Source: Dyadobacter flavalbus (GTDB lineage Bacteria > Bacteroidota > Bacteroidia > Cytophagales > Spirosomataceae). From it: a stretch of DNA of 50,391 nt. This document shows, one piece after another, positions 45,663-50,391 of the stretch (its first letter is position 1; the number at the start of each line of letters is the position of its first letter). The stretch covers positions 1 through 50,391 of the forward strand of contig NZ_VBSN01000035.1 of NCBI RefSeq assembly GCF_006149045.1. Direction: 5' to 3'. The notes below the pieces were generated by a model. That model did no database searches. It had not been told where the DNA came from and saw only the letters and a list, made by a program, of their open reading frames with translations. The position numbers were made by a program, and so were the translations under genes.

Positions 45663-47159
45663 TTACTGATGCTGTTCGCGGAGAAGATCGTTAACGGTTT
45701 TTACAGGATTGAAAGTAATCAGCGGAACTTCAACAAAAAGCGTGTTCCAGTCGGCCATGGCGCCATTCCACAAACCCGGCAATTCCTGTGCTTTCAGCTC
45801 TTTTCCGTCCTTTGATTTTCCTGTAATAAAGCCGGTTAAAGGATCCCGGAATTTTTTCAGGTCAAACAATTCACCTTTGCTGTTTTTTACTGCGCAAACC
45901 AGATCGACAGGATTAAAATGCGTTGAATTCTTGAAAATACTGTTTTGTGCCTCGTCATCGACATCCACCTGAGCAGATTCAACAATTTGTAAAGAAGAAG
46001 ATCCGTCCGCATTTTCAGCCCAGAACGGTCCGCCGCCAGGTTCTCCCTGATTTTTCACCATTCCGCATGCACGCAAAGGCCTGTCCAGTTTCTGGACAAA
46101 ATATTCTTTTTTCTTTTCGTCATTCCAGCTATCAAATCCGGCAGGCGGAACAACACACAATTCATTTCTGAAAAATGAATCCAGTTCGCTTAATAACGCG
46201 GCATCACTTTCTTCATTCAATTTTTTAAGATACCCGAAAATCTGTTTCTGGTATTTAAGAACAATTCCGGCCAGTGCTTTTTTGTAAGTAATGGTTTCTT
46301 CCTTAATGCGATCCGGAACGACATTGTCGATGTTTTTGATAAAAATAATATCGGCATCCAGTTGTCCGAGATTTTCAAGAAGTGCGCCGTGGCCCGCCGG
46401 ACGGAACAACAAACTTTCGTCTTTTTCGCGGAAAGGCGTATTGTCCAGATTGACTGCAATCGTATCTGTGGAACTTTTTTGCTCGGAAAAGGAGACAATG
46501 TACCTTACTCCGAATTCACTCTGATAAGTCGGAAGCACTTCTACAACCAGTTTTTCGAACTTGTCGCGGTGTTCCGGAGAAACCGTAAAATGGATCTGCA
46601 CGTTGCCGCCGGCATTTGCATATTTTGCGCCTTCCACCAGATGTTCTTCCAGCGGAGTGCGGGAGCGGTCTTCGTAATTATGGAATTTCAGCAATCCTTT
46701 CGGCAGTTCACCGTAACCCAGGCCTTTATTCGTCAGGAAATAGGAAACAATTGTATTTTCATCGGCCGTTTCAATATTGAAATTGTCCGAAGCCATACTT
46801 GTTTTCAGATCTTCATAAAAAGCGAAATCCGGAAGTTTGGCAAAAAATTCCTCAACCGATTTATCCTTTTTTCCTTCCTGAAGAAACCCGAACAAGGATT
46901 TGAACATGCGGGTTGCAGCGCCGGAGGCCGGCACAAATTTCAGCAGGGCAATTTCACCTTCTGCGGCACTTTTGTCAAATTCACTGATAACTTCTTTGAT
47001 CTGATCGTCAGTAAGACGGATAATTCCGTCACCAACTGTTGCAGCTTTTGAAAGCTGCAGAAATGGAAAGCCATTGATAAAATAGCGAACTTGTTCTTCC
47101 ACAGTTGCTATGTCACTTCCGCGCTCTTGTATTTGTAATATATCTTTTTCAATAAACAT
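45663..47159 (-). CDS. DUF4301 family protein
   Basis: This 498-residue soluble protein has no signal peptide. It matches the Bacteroidota DUF4301 pattern: N-terminal IEKDILQIQERG and VPASGAATRMFKSL (about 77-90, a Gly/Ser/Arg-rich loop that could bind phosphate), LPKGLLKFHNYEDRSRTPLEEHLVEGA (a conserved core block read in parts), GGGPFW and the C-terminal LPGLWNGAMADWNT. The AASGAATRMFK and FRPAGHGALLENL motifs look like those of nucleotidyltransferase/UTP-sugar pyrophosphorylase-like enzymes, but that is only an impression. The family has no known function. The stop is followed by a short direct repeat. Confidence 0.8.
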   Translation of the reverse strand: MFIEKDILQIQERGSDIATVEEQVRYFINGFPFLQLSKAATVGDGIIRLTDDQIKEVISEFDKSAAEGEIALLKFVPASGAATRMFKSLFGFLQEGKKDKSVEEFFAKLPDFAFYEDLKTSMASDNFNIETADENTIVSYFLTNKGLGYGELPKGLLKFHNYEDRSRTPLEEHLVEGAKYANAGGNVQIHFTVSPEHRDKFEKLVVEVLPTYQSEFGVRYIVSFSEQKSSTDTIAVNLDNTPFREKDESLLFRPAGHGALLENLGQLDADIIFIKNIDNVVPDRIKEETITYKKALAGIVLKYQKQIFGYLKKLNEESDAALLSELDSFFRNELCVVPPAGFDSWNDEKKKEYFVQKLDRPLRACGMVKNQGEPGGGPFWAENADGSSSLQIVESAQVDVDDEAQNSIFKNSTHFNPVDLVCAVKNSKGELFDLKKFRDPLTGFITGKSKDGKELKAQELPGLWNGAMADWNTLFVEVPLITFNPVKTVNDLLREQHQ

Positions 47160-47269
47160 AAATTATAATTTTATCAGTGAAGTTTTAGAGTAATTTATTT
47201 GATCTGGATTTGTACTAATATTATTAATAATAAGCGGTGTAAGTACCTGCTATAATCATCCTAATAAAT

Positions 47270-49561
47270 TTATTTAAGTACCCGAAGTTTGGCAAAGCTC
47301 AGCAACAGCGTTTTTTCTCCTACAAGGTCGAATTTAACCGTTGCTTTCCGGTCGGAGCCGTTTACTTCTATTTTTGTAACCTCTCCAAAACCGAATTTCA
47401 AATGTTCCACTTTGTCACCTTCTGCAAGGTCAAAAGTATCGGTTGGTACAAAACCATCGGACGGAACATGCGGCGCCATGCTTGAAGCCGGCTTGTACTC
47501 TGTTGATTTACGTTGCGTCAAATTCCGTGCCGAGGAAAGCGGAGACGGAGAGCTGTCTCTTTCCGGACCATGCAGAATTCTGGAAGCATTCAGGTAACGC
47601 GGATCGACTTCCAGTAAAAAGCGGCTCGGCTCGCACATTTTCAAACGTCCCCACTGATACCGGCTTTCCGCATACGAAAATGAAAGCCTTTTTTCAGCGC
47701 GCGTAATGGCAACATAAAACAACCTTCTTTCTTCTTCCAGATCCTGCCTGCTTTCCAGCATCATCTGGCTCGGAAATAAGTCTTCTTCCAGCCCGACGAT
47801 GAATACATTCCGGAATTCAAGCCCTTTTGCTGAGTGAATGGTCATCATCGTAACCCGGTCATTGTCATTGTTGTCATCCGGCTCGTCGGCATTCGTCAAC
47901 AAGGAAACAGATTGCAGAAAAGCGCTCAGGGTTTTGTCTTCACTTTCGGGATTATCAACAAATTCCTTGATACCGTTCAGCAATTCCTGTACGTTTTCGT
48001 AGCGCGACAAACCTTCCACCGTTTTGTCTTCATACAATTCACGCAGTATGCCCGAAGCTTTTGCAATGTGCGCGGCAACTTCGTAGGCATCTTTTCCTTC
48101 TTCCACCAGAATTTTAAAACTCTTGATTAAAGTTGCAAACTGATCAATCGGCGTAATCGTACGACCGCTTGCATAATTTCCGATGTTTGCCACTACGTCC
48201 CAGATCGGAAGATCATTTTCGGAAGCCGCAACGGCTATTTTAGCTACCGTTGAGTCACCGATTCCTCTTTTTGGAAGATTTATAATGCGCTTGAAAGCTT
48301 CCTCGTCTCTCTGATTAACCGTAAACCGAAGGTAAGCAAGCAAATCCTTGATTTCTTTTCGCTGGTAAAATGACTGCCCGCCGATAATCCGGTATTTGAT
48401 TCCAAGCTTGCGCAAAGCTTCTTCAAACGAACGTGACTGCGCGTTGGTACGATAAAGAATGGCAAAGTTTTCGTTGCGCAGCGCTTTCTGCATTTTTTCT
48501 TCAAAGATTGCAGTTGCCACCAGCCTGCCTTCTTCATTATCGGAACCTGCTTTAAGCACATCAATCAAAGATCCTTCTTCATTTGCTGTAAAGGTTTCTT
48601 TTTTGAGCTGCGATTTGTTTCGTGCAATGACGGAATTGGCTGCATTTACAATGGTGCCCGTAGAACGGTAATTTTGTTCCAGCTTGATCGTCCTTACATC
48701 CGGAAAATCCTTTTCAAAGTTCAGGATATTCTCAATATTGGCTCCGCGGAACGCATAAATACTCTGCGCATCGTCGCCAACGACACAAATGTTACGGTGA
48801 ACAGCAGAAAGTTTGCGTGTAATCAGATATTGCGAAACGTTGGTATCCTGAAACTCGTCTACCATGACATGCTGGAACTTGTGCTGATATTTATACAATA
48901 CATCAGGAAAATCGCGGAAAAGGACATTGGTATTAAATAACAGATCATCAAAATCCATTGCATTGGCCTGAAAACAGCGCGTTGCATACGTCTTGTACAG
49001 CCTGCCGATTTCTTTCATTTTAGCCGCTTCGTCATCCGCCTGAATCGCTGCATTGTTGATGTAATCGTCTGCGGACACAAGCCGGTTTTTTGCTCCCGAT
49101 ATTCTGTTGAAGACTACATTTGCCTTGTAGATCTTGTCATCCAGGTTGTACTCCTTGATAATGCTTCTTAGTAATGACTTGGAATCATCGGTATCATAAA
49201 TGGAAAAATCACTTGTATAACCCAGATACCTGGCTTCAATTCTTAATATTTTGGCAAATACAGAGTGAAAAGTACCCATCCAGATATTCCGTGCTTCCGT
49301 ACCGACAGCACCTTCAATACGATGGCGCATTTCGCCGGATGCTTTGTTGGTAAAAGTCAGCGATAAAATCCGGAACGGGTCAACTCCATTTTCAATCAAA
49401 TGGGCAATGCGGTAAGTCAGTACCCTGGTTTTTCCGGAGCCTGCGCCTGCAATAATCATCAAAGGACCCTCTCCATGCAATACCGCTTCCCGCTGAGGGT
49501 CATTCAGAGTTGACAAATAATCGTTATGATTCAAAATTGTATGCTTTTCTAATTGATTCAT
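47270..49561 (-). CDS. uvrD: ATP-dependent DNA helicase, UvrD/PcrA type
   Basis: This SF1A helicase (763 residues from the ATG at 49561) acts in nucleotide-excision and mismatch repair and in clearing replication forks. Motifs: Q-motif LNDPQREAV (19-27), Walker A GAGSGKT (39-45), Ia TFTNKA, DEFQDT (about 234), GDDAQSIYAFRGA, LEQNYRS, and VTMMTIHSAKGLEF, with VAITRAEKRL near the end. The C-terminal KVEHLKFGFGEVTKIE region is the Tudor-like tail that contacts RNA polymerase in PcrA/UvrD. The reading frame extends to 49597 but that codon lies past the candidate promoter, so the internal Met is preferred. Confidence 0.96.
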   Translation of the reverse strand: MNQLEKHTILNHNDYLSTLNDPQREAVLHGEGPLMIIAGAGSGKTRVLTYRIAHLIENGVDPFRILSLTFTNKASGEMRHRIEGAVGTEARNIWMGTFHSVFAKILRIEARYLGYTSDFSIYDTDDSKSLLRSIIKEYNLDDKIYKANVVFNRISGAKNRLVSADDYINNAAIQADDEAAKMKEIGRLYKTYATRCFQANAMDFDDLLFNTNVLFRDFPDVLYKYQHKFQHVMVDEFQDTNVSQYLITRKLSAVHRNICVVGDDAQSIYAFRGANIENILNFEKDFPDVRTIKLEQNYRSTGTIVNAANSVIARNKSQLKKETFTANEEGSLIDVLKAGSDNEEGRLVATAIFEEKMQKALRNENFAILYRTNAQSRSFEEALRKLGIKYRIIGGQSFYQRKEIKDLLAYLRFTVNQRDEEAFKRIINLPKRGIGDSTVAKIAVAASENDLPIWDVVANIGNYASGRTITPIDQFATLIKSFKILVEEGKDAYEVAAHIAKASGILRELYEDKTVEGLSRYENVQELLNGIKEFVDNPESEDKTLSAFLQSVSLLTNADEPDDNNDNDRVTMMTIHSAKGLEFRNVFIVGLEEDLFPSQMMLESRQDLEEERRLFYVAITRAEKRLSFSYAESRYQWGRLKMCEPSRFLLEVDPRYLNASRILHGPERDSSPSPLSSARNLTQRKSTEYKPASSMAPHVPSDGFVPTDTFDLAEGDKVEHLKFGFGEVTKIEVNGSDRKATVKFDLVGEKTLLLSFAKLRVLK

Positions 49562-49578
49562 CTTATTACAGCAAAAGC

Positions 49579-49586
49579 CAAAGTTA
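49579..49586 (-). promoter_or_regulatory. Candidate -7 element of uvrD
   Basis: The minus strand reads TAACTTTG, a perfect TAnnTTTG match, with a TTG (minus strand, 49614-49612) 25 nt upstream. It sits 18 nt before the ATG at 49561 and inside the longer reading frame. Confidence 0.5.
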
Positions 49587-49777
49587 GGAAAAAGCATTAA
49601 AAGCCTACTTTCAATGTGTTATATAATCGGATATAAAGGTCCGGGCTGCCGTGAAATTTGTTTTAAATAAAGAACGCATAGAAAACTTTAAGAGTTAAAA
49701 CCAAATCATTCATGCTGGATTCCTGTTTGTATTTTCAGGAAAGGCGCAAATTGAGTATATAAATAAATAAAGCCGTT

Positions 49778-50128
49778 ATGGACAAAATAGATATAGAAGA
49801 TCAGCCATTGGAAGTTCAGTGGAATCATTTACTGGATAAAGTTGAAAAGATGATTGGCAAAAGGCCGGCTGATTTAAATGGCGTATTGTTCCTGATCGGC
49901 GTTCAGGAACTTGGCCAGGGAGCAAAGCGCTTTACAAAAGAGCAGAAACAGGATCTGATGCATATAGGCATATGTAAAGTATTAAGCTTGTCTTCCTATT
50001 ACGTTTTGGAATATACAGATAATGACGGCTGGCCGCATTATCGTTTAAATCGTGCTTTGCCTATGGGAGACATCATGAAGCAGGAAAATTTGTTAAAGAT
50101 GCATGTGCTGGAATATTTTCGTGAATAA
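49778..50128 (+). CDS. Small conserved Bacteroidota protein of unknown function
   Basis: This 116-residue soluble protein is probably all-helical in its first two thirds (DIEDQPLEVQWNHLLDKVEK, NGVLFLIGVQELGQGAKRFT, KEQKQDLMHIGICKVLSLSSYY). It ends with a short aromatic strand region (VLEYTDNDGWPHYRLN). It has no signal peptide and no known enzyme motif. It looks like a widely conserved hypothetical protein of Bacteroidota, which I state from memory of similar proteins rather than a search. It is a single gene, divergent from uvrD. Confidence 0.7.
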   Translation: MDKIDIEDQPLEVQWNHLLDKVEKMIGKRPADLNGVLFLIGVQELGQGAKRFTKEQKQDLMHIGICKVLSLSSYYVLEYTDNDGWPHYRLNRALPMGDIMKQENLLKMHVLEYFRE

Positions 50129-50294
50129 AGCAGAAATCGGCTGGAAAATGGTGTTTTGAAGGCTTTTGTAAAAATCTGGAAAGTATCTGCCAGGTATTTG
50201 AATAATTATTAAACTATTTTCCGTTAGCTAATATTGATTATCAACCGGTTAAGGAGATTTGGGAAAAAATGCGATAAATATTTTCATTCTGTGC

Positions 50295-50325
50295 TTGCGT
50301 ATAAAAAGTTAATGTTGCACTTTTG
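50295..50325 (+). promoter_or_regulatory. Strong promoter at the right edge
   Basis: TTG (50295-50297), a 20-nt spacer and CACTTTTG (50318-50325) differ from the consensus at one base and have exactly the spacing of the atpD promoter. Transcription would start near 50332 and run out of the window. Confidence 0.65.
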
Positions 50326-50391
50326 CACTCCCAATCGGGAATAATGGGTTTTGCAGTTGGCAAGGCCACCAGTTCTGAGGCAATCAGAGCC
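50326..50391 (+). other. Leader or gene start cut by the right edge
   Basis: After the strong promoter there is a short TCCC/GGGA hairpin (about 50329-50340), then an ATG at 50344 that stays open to the edge (MGFAVGKATSSEAIRA). A 7-bp stem-loop follows at 50372-50390 (GTTCTGA, loop GGCAA, TCAGAGC). It may be the start of a protein gene or a structured RNA or leader. The window is too short to decide. Confidence 0.3.

Noticed and set aside
46362..47051. 229-codon plus-strand frame inside the DUF4301 gene
   Set aside because: Antisense to a conserved protein; composition (F, C, R rich) is that of a reverse-strand shadow.
50348..50391. tRNA-like look (possible D-arm and a stem with a GCA-containing loop)
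   Set aside because: The loop lacks U33, the spacing of the arms is wrong and no acceptor stem or T-arm is visible before the edge.

Overview
The window is about 44% GC and reads as a chromosomal segment of a Bacteroidota bacterium, most likely order Cytophagales (Spirosomaceae-like, for example Dyadobacter/Runella relatives). Support: a type IX secretion (T9SS) C-terminal sorting domain, malectin and cadherin-like secreted proteins, a LytS/LytTR pair, an MG2-like protein carrying a TonB-receptor plug domain, DUF4292, DUF4301, DUF5723 and DUF6787-type proteins, a two-gene atpD-atpC unit, and promoters fitting the Bacteroidota consensus (TTG about 20 nt upstream of TAnnTTTG). The genus is inference.

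Layout. (1) 1-9590, minus strand: two very large secreted multidomain proteins. One is cut by the left edge and carries near-identical 300-bp Ig/cadherin-like repeats. They are separated by a 1.4-kb AT-rich gap. (2) 9825-11870: hemJ (haem synthesis), a lipoprotein MsrA and a small beta-barrel-like protein. (3) 12035-17927, minus: two related small secreted proteins, an RluA pseudouridine synthase, a MacB/LolD-type ABC ATPase, a small unknown and a large membrane-TPR protein. (4) 18093-19966, plus: atpD-atpC with a clear promoter and terminator. (5) 20070-23563, minus: a pirin-like protein, a lipoprotein intradiol dioxygenase and a LytTR/LytS two-component system. (6) 23654-33754, plus: an APC permease, the MG2/plug protein, an envelope block (TPR, DUF4292, EnvC-like), panB, a second RluA and a small membrane protein. 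(7) 33780-39502, minus: recQ, DUF5723 and a CehA/McbA-type metallohydrolase. (8) 39786-50391: a PBP4-type DD-peptidase, a polytopic membrane protein, a YwqK/MORN-like secreted protein, fcl (GDP-fucose), an Lrp/AsnC regulator, DUF4301, uvrD/pcrA, a small conserved unknown, and at the right edge a strong promoter whose transcript leaves the window.

This is mostly core and housekeeping sequence. I found no CRISPR array, rRNA, tRNA, transposase or prophage gene. The least explained signal is non-coding: three intergenic arrays of degenerate 7-bp units (11985-12040, 20791-20907, 36115-36170). Each overlaps or abuts the stop codon of a minus-strand gene, and one runs into the start codon of the next gene. 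Because 7 is not a multiple of 3 and many units contain TAA, TGA or TAG, the arrays tend to close all reading frames. I propose them as a decayed repeat family worth a genome-wide search.
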